Virus record (IMG/VR): IMGVR_UViG_3300042010_000064
Span: 1 to 27,007 of that record
Strand: one strand, 5' to 3'
DNA from: a virus
DNA length: 27,007 nucleotides
A program made the translations under genes and the position numbers. The notes beneath the pieces were generated by a model. It was not told the DNA's origin and ran no database searches. It saw nothing but the letters and a program-made list of their open reading frames with translations. Positions within the stretch are counted from its first letter, which is position 1, and every line of letters starts with the position of its first letter. Of the stretch, positions 20,707-27,007 are shown piece by piece.

Positions 20707-22404
20707 ATGGCAGACCAAAAGAAAGGTTCGGAACTTCCGCTAGCGAGTTCGGTTGGCGATAACGATGTGTTTTTCGGGATTCAAGCCGGCGTGACCAAGC
20801 GGACTGCGGCGGCCTCGCTCTGGAACTACATCAAGTCAAAGGTCATTACGCTGTTAGGGCTGCGTGGCGCTGATTTCAGTGACTATGCTGGCATCGATAT
20901 GACTGGCGTTGCTGATAGCACCACGGCGCTACAGGCGGCTTTGATCAGTGGGGTAACTCGGTTCACAGGCAAAGGCACAATAAAGTTTACCGCAACATTG
21001 AGCATCCCGGTTGGGGTCATAATTGATGGTAACGACCAATTGCGACTGCTGTATTCGGGTCCAGTTGGCGGGGACGCAATTACGTTTACGGAAGCTGCGT
21101 CGGGGGCAAAATACCTTTCGGGACTGCGGCACCTGAGACTGCTTTCAAGCGTTCGCGGCCGCTACGGTGTTACGTCCCCAAAAAGTGCGAACGCGTGGAC
21201 TCGCCAGTATCGCTTCGACTTCACTGGATTTCAGTCCTACGACTCGAATGAAACCTTGACGATTGCGACGAACTATTGGGATCGAGTGCTTAACCTGGGT
21301 GACTTCCGGCGTTGTACGTTGCGCCGGTATCATATCGTCGGGGGCTGGCCCGCTACTGACACGAACGGTACTGACCACGCCAACACGGGGCTTTACGTTT
21401 CGGCGAATACCGGTGCTATTGGCCTCACCATAAACGACGGTGACTTTACCAGTTGCTCACACCCCATGAACCTTGGTGACGGGGTCGAAGGGCATGAAAT
21501 CACCGGTAATGAGTGCGTCAGTTGCTGGGATGGGCTCACCTATTCAAACTCAGGGGAGGAGCCAGGCGGGTTTGTAGACAACAACCATTTCAACGCCAGC
21601 CACCGGGGGATTGTTGGGTCTAAACGTGTTGAGTTGCAGCTTGGGCAAAACAGTTGCTATCGAAGCTCGGGCATGGCGGTTCATTCGCTTGGCTGGTCAG
21701 CTATCGACTTGTCAGACTGTAACTACAAAGTGACGGTCGGCAACATGCATATTGTGCCAGGTAGCGCTGTAGCCCTTGACGACTCGTGGGCCTTCCGGTT
21801 CACGAACTGTGCAGCCACTTTCCTACACATCAAGGGTTTTGATATCTCCCTGCAAATGACCGGGGCCCTCCTCTTGGACACGGTCACCGGTATTCGCGTC
21901 GATGCGGGTACGGCTCGTGGGTGTGCGACTTTTTGCAAGGTTCTCAACAGCGCGTCAGATGTGAAAATGACCAACATTGACGCTTCAAACTCTGACGCCT
22001 CTTTGTTGGTGGTTCCAGCAGGCTACAACCCAACCGGCATATACATGCAACGGATCCCCCAGGGATCTTTGAACAGTCCTGTCAGCCTAAGCGTAAACGC
22101 AAGTTCCGACTTCACGATTCAGCCGAAGTCAGGGCAAACAACAGTGTCCACTAGCGGGACGGTGACAGCTAACCTGATCATGTCAAAGGTTGGGGCGAGC
22201 GCTGGCGACATAGTTGACCTGAAATATGTCAACTCGGGGACGGCAGGAACCACCGTGACCATTCTCAATGGAGCTGGCGGTACGACCTTGAACATTATCC
22301 GGTCAGGCGTATCCGAGAGATACTTCATTCGTTACCGTTACAATGGGACCACGTGGTCGTGTGACTATCTTGTTCTAGACCTTGACGCGACTAAGAGAAC
22401 CTAA
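20707..22404 (+). CDS. tailspike 1, right-handed beta-helix type
   Basis: The product has 565 residues. Residues 1-46 (KGSELPLASSVGDNDVFFGI and the stretch after it) form the short particle-binding anchor shared by many phage fibres. From about residue 60 (YAGIDMTGVADSTTALQAAL) the sequence enters a beta-helix domain with repeating short strands and turns: GLYVSANTGAIGLTINDGDF, EGHEITGNECVSCWDGLTYS, VDNNHFNASHRGIVGSKRVE. Tailspikes of this fold bind and often cleave host O-antigen or capsule. From about 455 a separate beta domain ends the protein, likely for trimerisation or receptor binding. Codon usage differs from neighbours, with many GGG and CGG codons, suggesting recent exchange. Only a GAG precedes the ATG. 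Confidence 0.8.
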   Translation: MADQKKGSELPLASSVGDNDVFFGIQAGVTKRTAAASLWNYIKSKVITLLGLRGADFSDYAGIDMTGVADSTTALQAALISGVTRFTGKGTIKFTATLSIPVGVIIDGNDQLRLLYSGPVGGDAITFTEAASGAKYLSGLRHLRLLSSVRGRYGVTSPKSANAWTRQYRFDFTGFQSYDSNETLTIATNYWDRVLNLGDFRRCTLRRYHIVGGWPATDTNGTDHANTGLYVSANTGAIGLTINDGDFTSCSHPMNLGDGVEGHEITGNECVSCWDGLTYSNSGEEPGGFVDNNHFNASHRGIVGSKRVELQLGQNSCYRSSGMAVHSLGWSAIDLSDCNYKVTVGNMHIVPGSAVALDDSWAFRFTNCAATFLHIKGFDISLQMTGALLLDTVTGIRVDAGTARGCATFCKVLNSASDVKMTNIDASNSDASLLVVPAGYNPTGIYMQRIPQGSLNSPVSLSVNASSDFTIQPKSGQTTVSTSGTVTANLIMSKVGASAGDIVDLKYVNSGTAGTTVTILNGAGGTTLNIIRSGVSERYFIRYRYNGTTWSCDYLVLDLDATKRT

Positions 22405-22407
22405 ACA

Positions 22408-24198
22408 ATGACCACCTACGCAACCGGCAATTCTATAGGCTCAACAGCCGCAAAAGACCTGTACGACAACGCCGAGAACCTCGATTTTTACTCACTCGGC
22501 CCCCTGGACTACTATCCTGACCGCCTAAACGTTAATCGGATATCTCTCCGGGGCATTGAGAACCGGGCCAATACCGCGCTGGCTAACACCGGATTCGTGG
22601 ATATCGGCGATTACGACGCGGACGGTCCACTGACCCTGACGCTGCGCAATCAGGTGTTTACGAAAGACGGCCAGTTCTACAGCCCGAGCGCCGCACTTGC
22701 GCTGCCGTACACCACCGTAAACAACTGGACGACTGACGCGCCTAAGTTCGTGAACCGTGGCGACTTCGTTCTGCGCCAAGACCTCGGGCAGCCTACTGGT
22801 GCTACGCTTGTTGGCGCAGAGGATGAAGACGGAAATACGACAACCGTCCAGCTTGAGCTGCTGAAAAATAAGTCTGAATTCCTGATTGTTGATTCCATCG
22901 CCGCGGCACGGCTAGCCCCTGCAAGCTTCAAAGGAATCATCGCGACGACCGGTTACTACGCGGGATCGGCAGACGGCGGTGCTAGGTATCGTATCGACCT
23001 GTCCGACACGACCTCAGCCGATAACAGCTTCACTACCCTTGTCAGCACTGGCGGCGTACGACGAAAGATTGTTTACGAGGACAAGCTGTCAGTAAAGCAA
23101 GCCGGCGCGAAAGGCGACTACACAAAGGTGTCGAACACCGGTACGGATGACGCTATCGCATTGCAGCGGGCGCACGATCTAACCCCGCGTGGCGTGACGG
23201 TCTTCTATCCGCTCGGCCTCTATTACACCTCCGCCACAATTTTCTGGAACGGAGGCAGCAACGTCGAATTCCAGTCGCGCGCAACCTCCACCGACGAGGC
23301 GAAATGCGCTATCGTCGGAGAGTTGAACCTTGATGGCGTTGTCCATGCACGAGTTGGCGACACGACATTCAGCGGCCAATACAAAAACGTTGTGATCACT
23401 CGGAGAACGGGCGTTTGGGCCAGTAGCGTTCGCGGGTTGATCTGCTCCGGCGTGGATCAGCAGGTTTTTGAAGACTGCGCAGTTTATCGTCATGGCATCT
23501 GCGTACACGTAAACGGACAGTTGAACCCCTGGTTTAGCCGCCTGAATACCTGGATGTGCACTGGGTACCACCTAAAGATCTCGCAGTGTGTAGAGCCGCG
23601 CTTTAACAACTGCCGGTTCGGGCGAAATGGCGGCATTGACCTTATTTCTGATGGGTATGTACTTGTCGATGGTTCTGGCGGTATTCAAGTTGATACGGTC
23701 GACTTTACCTCTTGCCAGTTCAACCAGTCCGGGGCGCTGGCCAACATGGTCATGCGCGTTATCAACTACAACAATCCGAATGGTATTTTTACTTTCACCA
23801 GTTGCCACATGGAAGGCTGGGGGACTTATGTTCTCGGTATCGACGCCACCACGCCGCGCCTGCAACGAGTAAAATTCATCGGATGCACCATCACCAGCGA
23901 CAGCGCTTCACAGTTCATTGGTGGGTTAGGTGCGGCCCTAGAAGACTTGCAAATCACTGGCTGCACAATCGCGGCAACAATGACGTTCGATCATGTGCAC
24001 ACCGCGTCGATGAACTCTAGCCACCTTCTTGGAAATTTGATTATTAACCGAGGAGATACTATTACCACTAGCAACCGGATTATAGGCAACGTAACACTGA
24101 CAGGAGGTGACGGCAAGCTAACGCTTATGTGCAACCAGATCTCCGGTACGGTCAACGATACTTTCACAGGCACGAGGTCCATTAGCGGTAACATCTAG
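22408..24198 (+). CDS. tailspike 2, pectate-lyase-like beta-helix
   Basis: The product has 596 residues. The N-terminal anchor differs from spike 1: YATGNSIGSTAAKDLYDNAE with PDRLNVNRISLRGIENRAN (residues 4-54), a type common on depolymerase spikes. Residues 158-197 form a linker module (LIVDSIAAARLAPASFKG). At 227-255 comes LSVKQAGAKGDY with TDDAIALQRA, the opening of a pectate-lyase-3-like beta-helix, which runs to the end with regular Cys/Asn/Phe turns (CQFNQSGALANM, CHMEGWGTYVLG, CTITSDSASQFI). The likely role is recognition and cleavage of a host polysaccharide. The start lies three bases after spike 1 with a weak ribosome binding site (AGAGAA). A bidirectional terminator follows the stop. 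Confidence 0.85.
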   Translation: MTTYATGNSIGSTAAKDLYDNAENLDFYSLGPLDYYPDRLNVNRISLRGIENRANTALANTGFVDIGDYDADGPLTLTLRNQVFTKDGQFYSPSAALALPYTTVNNWTTDAPKFVNRGDFVLRQDLGQPTGATLVGAEDEDGNTTTVQLELLKNKSEFLIVDSIAAARLAPASFKGIIATTGYYAGSADGGARYRIDLSDTTSADNSFTTLVSTGGVRRKIVYEDKLSVKQAGAKGDYTKVSNTGTDDAIALQRAHDLTPRGVTVFYPLGLYYTSATIFWNGGSNVEFQSRATSTDEAKCAIVGELNLDGVVHARVGDTTFSGQYKNVVITRRTGVWASSVRGLICSGVDQQVFEDCAVYRHGICVHVNGQLNPWFSRLNTWMCTGYHLKISQCVEPRFNNCRFGRNGGIDLISDGYVLVDGSGGIQVDTVDFTSCQFNQSGALANMVMRVINYNNPNGIFTFTSCHMEGWGTYVLGIDATTPRLQRVKFIGCTITSDSASQFIGGLGAALEDLQITGCTIAATMTFDHVHTASMNSSHLLGNLIINRGDTITTSNRIIGNVTLTGGDGKLTLMCNQISGTVNDTFTGTRSISGNI

Positions 24199-24204
24199 CC
24201 AAAC

Positions 24205-24236
24205 AAAAACCCCGCTTATTAGGCGGGGTTTCTTTT
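24205..24236. terminator. strong bidirectional terminator
   Basis: AAACCCCGC, loop TTATTAG, GCGGGGTTT form a perfect 9-bp stem. The plus-strand tail is TCTTTT and the minus-strand tail TTTTTGTTT. It separates the rightward tail operon from the leftward small-gene operon, and lies against the stop at 24235. Confidence 0.92.
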
Positions 24237-24429
24237 AGTGGATTGTAGGCCCAGCCGGCAACACCATCGGCTCTTCTCCCTCATGACAACGTTCAGCAAT
24301 CAACACGCTAAAGTCCTGCCCTTCACACGGACTCATCTCGATATTGAATCCAGACTCAGCCAGGTTAACCACCAGATCCGAAACCATGTCAGGGAACGGG
24401 AAGAATTTCAGTTTGATTCGTTGGCTCAT
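24235..24429 (-). CDS. small hypothetical protein, last gene of leftward operon
   Basis: The product has 64 residues from ATG 24429: MSQRIKLKFFPFPDMVSDLV, then NLAESGFNIEMSPCEGQDFSV. I chose ATG 24429 over the in-frame ATG 24438: AAGGA is nine bases upstream of the first, and the first overlaps the upstream stop (ATGA), while the second has the AAGGA directly against it. It has a beta-alpha-beta look and no known motif. The terminator begins at its stop codon. Confidence 0.65.
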   Translation of the reverse strand: MSQRIKLKFFPFPDMVSDLVVNLAESGFNIEMSPCEGQDFSVLIAERCHEGEEPMVLPAGPTIH

Positions 24430-24533
24430 TTTCCGCATTCCTTACATTTACTATGCGATGGTTTTGGTGGTGCAGCTGGTGCTGGCGGTCTAACTGCATT
24501 TGGTGGTACGGGTTGCGCTGCTTTTGCTGTCAT
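24426..24533 (-). CDS. Pro/Ala-rich small protein with Cys-Cys end
   Basis: The product has 35 residues: MTAKAAQPVPPNAVRPPAPA, then APPKPSHSKCKECGK. The first 25 residues are almost all Ala, Pro, Val and Lys; the end HSKCKECGK is half a zinc knuckle. Both ends are joined to neighbours by ATGA overlaps (start on the upstream stop, stop on the downstream start), which is strong support for such a short frame. A metal-binding tail on a flexible linker is plausible; function is unknown. Confidence 0.55.
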   Translation of the reverse strand: MTAKAAQPVPPNAVRPPAPAAPPKPSHSKCKECGK

Positions 24534-24736
24534 TTAATCGGCTTCCGTATTTCCTGCAATCCCGAACATTCGTTGCAGTAGATTACCCCGTAACTCCTTA
24601 GAAACACGCCACCACTACCGCTGATCTCGTGCTTGCAACTGCAAACTTTCTCTGAGAACTCTAAGTTCTTCGCGCATCTCTGCAACTCCAGCCAGCCACA
24701 TTCCTTTCTCTGGTCCTGGCTGATAGGGGCACTCAT
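24530..24736 (-). CDS. small zinc-ribbon-like protein
   Basis: The product has 68 residues from ATG 24736, which has CTGGAG eight bases upstream. The frame is open further upstream, but this start has the clear ribosome binding site. The C-terminal half holds VCSCKHEISGSGG and VIYCNECSGLQEIRKPIK, a C-x-C plus C-x-x-C pattern consistent with a zinc ribbon. The first 30 residues overlap, in another frame, the end of the RMF-like gene, so they may be poorly constrained. It ends at an ATGA overlap with the next gene. The function is unknown; a nucleic-acid or protein-binding adaptor is likely for a zinc ribbon. Confidence 0.6.
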   Translation of the reverse strand: MSAPISQDQRKECGWLELQRCAKNLEFSEKVCSCKHEISGSGGVFLRSYGVIYCNECSGLQEIRKPIK

Positions 24737-24803
24737 GTTTATTCTCCAGAAATGCAATCTTACCCTCAAGGTATTGCGGATTGCTTAAGGCTTTATGCAG
24801 CAT
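24615..24803 (-). CDS. RMF-like small protein
   Basis: The product has 62 residues. The centre ECPYQPGPEKGMWLAGVAEM (residues 24-43) matches the ribosome modulation factor pattern of C-P-Y, a short charged gap, W-L-x-G-W/V-x-E, as found in many phage small proteins. RMF dimerises ribosomes in stationary phase; whether phage versions bind ribosomes is not known. The C-terminus is a short helix (REELRVLRESLQLQAR). Support is mixed: the motif is good, but ATG 24803 has a weak ribosome binding site and 122 bases overlap the zinc-ribbon gene in another frame. It overlaps the upstream gene by 19 bases. Confidence 0.5.
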   Translation of the reverse strand: MLHKALSNPQYLEGKIAFLENKHECPYQPGPEKGMWLAGVAEMREELRVLRESLQLQARDQR

Positions 24804-25018
24804 GCTGATTTACCCATTGCTCTCAGTGCGGCAGTCAATCTAGGCGTTTGTGGCGACTCAATAGCTGCTTCAATTAGTTCTTTTAGTGCTGCCTTCTTGA
24901 TTGCGTGACGCTCTTTGTTCTGAATGCTGTGGCACTTGATGCAGGCAAGATTCGGCAAGTAGCGACGACCTGCCAACTCTGGATGCTTCTCGCACTCCTT
25001 GCCGTAGACTGATCTCAT
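24785..25018 (-). CDS. small Cys/His zinc-binding protein
   Basis: The product has 77 residues. The N-terminus, GKECEKHPELAGRRYLPNLA followed by CIKCHSIQNKERHAIKKAAL, has the pattern C-x-x-H-P-x-L-x-G-x-R-Y, then C-x-x-C-H at residues 9-32. This plan is typical of treble-clef zinc proteins, including the N-terminal part of endonuclease VII-like HNH proteins. No full nuclease motif follows, so an enzyme is not supported. The remainder is helical (ALKELIEAAIES). ATG 25018 overlaps the upstream stop (ATGA). It is one of several adjacent small metal-binding proteins. Confidence 0.65.
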   Translation of the reverse strand: MRSVYGKECEKHPELAGRRYLPNLACIKCHSIQNKERHAIKKAALKELIEAAIESPQTPRLTAALRAMGKSACCIKP

Positions 25019-25689
25019 TGATTCAGCTCCTTGACCTTGTCGAGGCAGGCGCGTATCCGGTCGTCAAGGTCGGTGCCGAATATGTTTCTGTCTCCGCACT
25101 CGTAAGCCTCCATGAGCAAGAGCGTGGGCTGTACGGCTGCATGACGGTAGACCGGAAATGAGTCGCTCCAATCTTCAGGATGATCGGACTTATCATCGGG
25201 CTCTGATTGTTCTACGAGACGGGAGTGTTGGCATTGAGTCAGCCACGCCACCGGCTCACCCTGCCAACCCTTCAGCCGCTCGTTCTCCGCCGTCAGCCGT
25301 GCGATGGTGGCTTGCAGTTCGGCGAGTTCGGGCGGGGCGGTGTAGAGCAGGACAACGTGGTATTCGCCGTCGCCATCTTCGCTCATTGACTCGGCTTCGC
25401 TTTCAAGGTCTGAAGCTTCGCCAGATACGCACAGCTCGCTGTAATGAGGCTTTCCGTCTGGCTGCATAATCCCGTAGAAGAACGGCTGGCGATCGACGAC
25501 AGGGGCGGCGCGCTTGTTCCAGCAGGCTACCAAGTAATTTTCGGTCCCTTCGTATTCTTCTCCGCCCATTAGGGCTTCGCATCCATCTTTAATGCGGTCG
25601 CAGAATATTGCAGGAGAGCCAGAGTAGATGGTTAATTTTGCCTGCGACCCACAGAACGGGCACGGCAACAACTCAATTTCACTGCTCAT
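25015..25689 (-). CDS. Lar-like zinc-finger protein with modular C-terminus
   Basis: The product has 224 residues from ATG 25689, which has GGGAG eight bases upstream. An open extension further upstream overlaps the previous gene and is left out. Residues 1-60 form a Lar-type (restriction alleviation) zinc finger: LLPCPFCGSQAKL, Cys30, Cys37 and ACWNKRAA. The middle has YTAPPELAELQATIARLTAE, a helical coiled coil, then GEPVAWL and FPVYRHAAVQP, a segment shared by many Pseudomonas-phage modular proteins, and a final helix. E. coli Lar modulates EcoK restriction; for phage relatives an anti-restriction role is often supposed but not shown. It ends at ATGA with the next gene. Confidence 0.7.
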   Translation of the reverse strand: MSSEIELLPCPFCGSQAKLTIYSGSPAIFCDRIKDGCEALMGGEEYEGTENYLVACWNKRAAPVVDRQPFFYGIMQPDGKPHYSELCVSGEASDLESEAESMSEDGDGEYHVVLLYTAPPELAELQATIARLTAENERLKGWQGEPVAWLTQCQHSRLVEQSEPDDKSDHPEDWSDSFPVYRHAAVQPTLLLMEAYECGDRNIFGTDLDDRIRACLDKVKELNQ

Positions 25690-25813
25690 TCGCTTGCTCC
25701 CTGTGCTGCTCGATAAGCTCTTGAATCTGCTGCGCCCAATCATCTTCTGACTGCATCACGCCAACCTCTTCTAGCAATTCAAGAAGCTCGCGGTATTTCT
25801 GTTTGGAAGTCAT
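25679..25813 (-). CDS. small helical hypothetical protein
   Basis: The product has 44 residues: MTSKQKYRELLELLEEVGVM, then QSEDDWAQQIQELIEQHREQ. It is two amphipathic helices, acidic and Gln-rich. The ATG overlaps the upstream stop (TAATG) and its end overlaps the Lar-like start by 11 bases. These two junctions are the main support for such a short frame. No motif is recognised. Confidence 0.55.
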   Translation of the reverse strand: MTSKQKYRELLELLEEVGVMQSEDDWAQQIQELIEQHREQANEQ

Positions 25814-26376
25814 TAATTCAATCCTTGGTTGGTAGATGCATCCAGCAACGCATCGATTTGCGCATCACTACGCCGGCTCAGCACGCTTGATTTTCGGATG
25901 TCACGAAGAACTTTCACCAGTTCCGCATTCCGCTGCTCGGCGGCTGTCAGGCGCTGAACAACCTCGCTAGCTGGCAGTGGTGGCGATGCCAAAAACTCGG
26001 AGACTGCTGGCGCGTATGACGGATTAACAGCCAACGTTTTCAGGTGCCACAACGTAGTCATGCGGTGGTTGTCGAATTGCAGCGCCAAGTCTCGCCAGTG
26101 CTGCATATCGGCCAGCTCTTCCCGCAGCGCAGCCTCTCGTTGCAATCCGAGAGATAGACCAAGCTCTGCCGATTCAGCGGCGCTTTCGAACTCCACCGCT
26201 CGGTCTGTCATGTCTTCGTAGCGTTTTTGAACCTTCTTATTCTCTTCCCGAAGCGCAGCTAGTGCAGCTTCATGCGCGTCAGCCGTTACCGCCCACGGTC
26301 CGTGCGGGTCGTAGCTAATAACGCTGCCTTCTTCAGACAGCATCCTCACAACCTGATAACGATGAACTTCACTCAT
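25813..26376 (-). CDS. coiled-coil hypothetical phage protein
   Basis: The product has 187 residues. It starts MSEVHRYQVVRMLSEEGSVI and includes YDPHGPWAVTADAHEAALAA, a short N-terminal module often seen before phage coiled-coil proteins. Residues 36-100 are helical and charged (ALREENKKVQKRYEDMTDRA), followed by LADMQHWRDLALQFDN and a second helical region (LPASEVVQRLTAAEQRNAEL). This plan resembles Ea22-like or other early coiled-coil proteins of unknown role. GGAGG precedes ATG 26376 strongly. Its stop overlaps the next start (TAATG). Confidence 0.7.
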   Translation of the reverse strand: MSEVHRYQVVRMLSEEGSVISYDPHGPWAVTADAHEAALAALREENKKVQKRYEDMTDRAVEFESAAESAELGLSLGLQREAALREELADMQHWRDLALQFDNHRMTTLWHLKTLAVNPSYAPAVSEFLASPPLPASEVVQRLTAAEQRNAELVKVLRDIRKSSVLSRRSDAQIDALLDASTNQGLN

Positions 26377-26379
26377 TTT

Positions 26380-26457
26380 TCAAACCTCCGATAGTCCGCT
26401 ATGAAACAGGCGGCACGTCAGCGCCAGAAAGACGATATAACCAGCAAGCCAAATCAC
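26380..26457 (-). CDS. possible 25-residue membrane peptide
   Basis: GTG 26457 overlaps the stop of the upstream gene in a TAGTG junction. The frame encodes MIWLAGYIVFLALTCRLFHS and five more residues, stopping three bases before the next ATG. The first 18 residues are a single hydrophobic segment. Its fit between two other genes and the stop/start overlap support it, but the GTG start and small size keep confidence moderate. Confidence 0.45.
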   Translation of the reverse strand: MIWLAGYIVFLALTCRLFHSGLSEV

Positions 26458-26627
26458 TACTTGCAAACCTTTTCGAAGTAGCCGTCTACATCAGGCCATA
26501 CACCTTCCGAGATCATTTGGCAGCGAAAGGCTTGATCGTCTAGCCCGTCTTGATAGCTCATGCGATTCGAAACAACAAAGCCGACACACAGCAGAACCAC
26601 GATTACGATTGTTGTAATTGTTTTCAT
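26457..26627 (-). CDS. small single-pass membrane or exported protein
   Basis: The product has 56 residues. The N-terminus MKTITTIVIVVLLCVGFVVS is one transmembrane or uncleaved signal segment (residues 4-20). The rest, QAFRCQMISEGVWPDVDGYF with a final KVCK, has a Cys-Q-M and W-P-D pattern with two Cys, a form I recall from small proteins in other Pseudomonas phages (C-x-M-V-x-x-G-x-W-P-D). GGAGG precedes ATG 26627, two bases after the upstream stop. It would place about 35 residues in the periplasm with a possible disulphide. Its function is unknown. Confidence 0.65.
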   Translation of the reverse strand: MKTITTIVIVVLLCVGFVVSNRMSYQDGLDDQAFRCQMISEGVWPDVDGYFEKVCK

Positions 26628-26629
26628 GA

Positions 26630-26884
26630 TCAATCCTCCATGCTCAATTCAGCCTGCTCTGGATCTTCCATATCTACTGCGTCAGAGTCAAATTTGCATT
26701 CCCAAACGTGACTATAGAGCGAAGAGTACATTTCGTAGCTGATTCCGCCGACCAACAAGGCACCGCGAAGCATGCCGAAGATGTGCTTGTATTCGCTGGT
26801 ACGTGAGCGCTGGAATTTGTCGTCGGCGAAGGAAATAGCGTTATGGATGGCTTTAACGAAGGCTGCTTGATTCTTGGTATGCAT
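26630..26884 (-). CDS. hypothetical protein, first gene of leftward operon
   Basis: The product has 84 residues, starting MHTKNQAAFVKAIHNAISFA. It is helical in the first two-thirds (residues 8-50) with an acidic end (DAVDMEDPEQAELSMED). AGGAG lies eight bases before ATG 26884, and a TTGCGC/TACAAT promoter lies upstream. It heads the leftward operon of small genes that runs to 24235. No family is recognised; the acidic tail and early position would fit a host-interacting protein. Confidence 0.65.
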   Translation of the reverse strand: MHTKNQAAFVKAIHNAISFADDKFQRSRTSEYKHIFGMLRGALLVGGISYEMYSSLYSHVWECKFDSDAVDMEDPEQAELSMED

Positions 26885-26910
26885 TGGGTTGCTCCTGTTG
26901 GCTTGGAGTG

Positions 26911-26940
26911 ATTGTAATCTGCCACACAGGATTTGCGCAA
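26911..26940 (-). promoter_or_regulatory. sigma70-type promoter of the leftward small-gene operon
   Basis: On the minus strand TTGCGC, an 18-base spacer and TACAAT lie about 27 bases before ATG 26884. Its -35 lies 12 bases from the opposing TAAAAT at 26953, the same back-to-back layout as at 8 kb and 12.6 kb. Confidence 0.65.
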
Positions 26941-26952
26941 TCTGTTTTCGGT

Positions 26953-26958
26953 TAAAAT
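26953..26958 (+). promoter_or_regulatory. -10 element for the rightward gene at the right edge
   Basis: TTAAAATGG followed by GAAAT lies 27 bases before ATG 26985. It shares TAAAATGG with the promoters at 8030 and 12636 but lacks the TG extension. The rightward gene starts with a good GAGGTG ribosome binding site. Confidence 0.5.
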
Positions 26959-26984
26959 GGAAATATATTTTGAGGTGCGAGCAA

Positions 26985-27007
26985 ATGAAAACTTCTCAGG
27001 CCGGTAT
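26985..27007 (+). CDS. N-terminal end of a truncated gene
   Basis: ATG 26985 with GAGGTG seven bases upstream opens a frame MKTSQAG that runs off the window. The promoter-like element at 26953 and the ribosome binding site support a real start. Nothing can be said about function. Confidence 0.55.

Noticed and set aside
24785-25018. HNH endonuclease
   Set aside because: Only the zinc-binding Cys/His pairs are present; the downstream catalytic His/Asn segment is missing.
25690-25743. 18-residue N-terminal extension of the Lar-like protein
   Set aside because: It overlaps the 44-residue gene in another frame and has no ribosome binding site; ATG 25689 has GGGAG.
1-27007. tRNA genes, CRISPR arrays, insertion sequences, attachment sites
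   Set aside because: No cloverleaf with CCA-type acceptor, no regular repeat-spacer series, no transposase frame and no integrase with flanking repeats were seen on either strand.

Overview
This window is part of the genome of a tailed, long-tailed (siphovirus-type) bacteriophage. It carries almost the complete virion gene set: portal, MuF-type head protein, maturation protease with nested scaffold, cement protein, major capsid protein, neck and head-tail joining proteins, tail terminator, tail tube, chaperone, an 1118-residue tape measure, the tail-tip block with an NlpC/P60 peptidase and a TipJ-like hub, and two tailspikes. No terminase, integrase, replication or lysis gene is seen, so those lie outside. 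The small-protein repertoire and spike anchors resemble phages of Pseudomonas and related Gammaproteobacteria. That host guess rests on remembered family resemblance only.

Layout. (1) 1-427: the end of a rightward small-gene operon, closed by a bidirectional terminator. (2) 464-2773: MuF and portal on the minus strand, with a promoter near 2800. (3) 2868-3829: one rightward accessory gene with its own terminator. (4) 3835-7112: the head operon (protease/scaffold, cement, capsid, two small proteins). (5) 7111-7946: a leftward cassette led by a TerB-like gene. (6) 8064-12312: neck, connector, terminator and tube genes, with an SGNH hydrolase inside the neck block. (7) 12357-12566: a second leftward insert, a small hydrophobic-leader protein. 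(8) 12668-24198: tail chaperone, tape measure, tip and spikes, tightly coupled by ATGA, TTGA or TAATG overlaps. (9) 24205-26940: a leftward operon of small cysteine-rich, coiled-coil and membrane proteins, convergent on the tail operon at a bidirectional terminator. (10) 26985-end: start of a rightward gene.

Transcription is unusually legible. The rightward virion operon is interrupted by leftward inserts, and at each junction a short divergent promoter is visible: a leftward -35/-10 pair overlaps a rightward extended -10 element (TGCTAAAAT). The junctions at about 8 kb and 12.6 kb share near-identical core sequence, and a looser version sits at 26.9 kb. Other notable points are an internal promoter and ribosome binding site that should make a separate scaffold from the protease gene, a promoter overlapping a UUCG-loop terminator after the capsid gene, and portal/MuF placed on the strand opposite to the rest of the head genes.

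Many genes here are shorter than 60 codons. They were identified by hand from overlap-type start/stop junctions and ribosome binding sites. All functional names come from reading the sequence and recalled family features; no database search was run.
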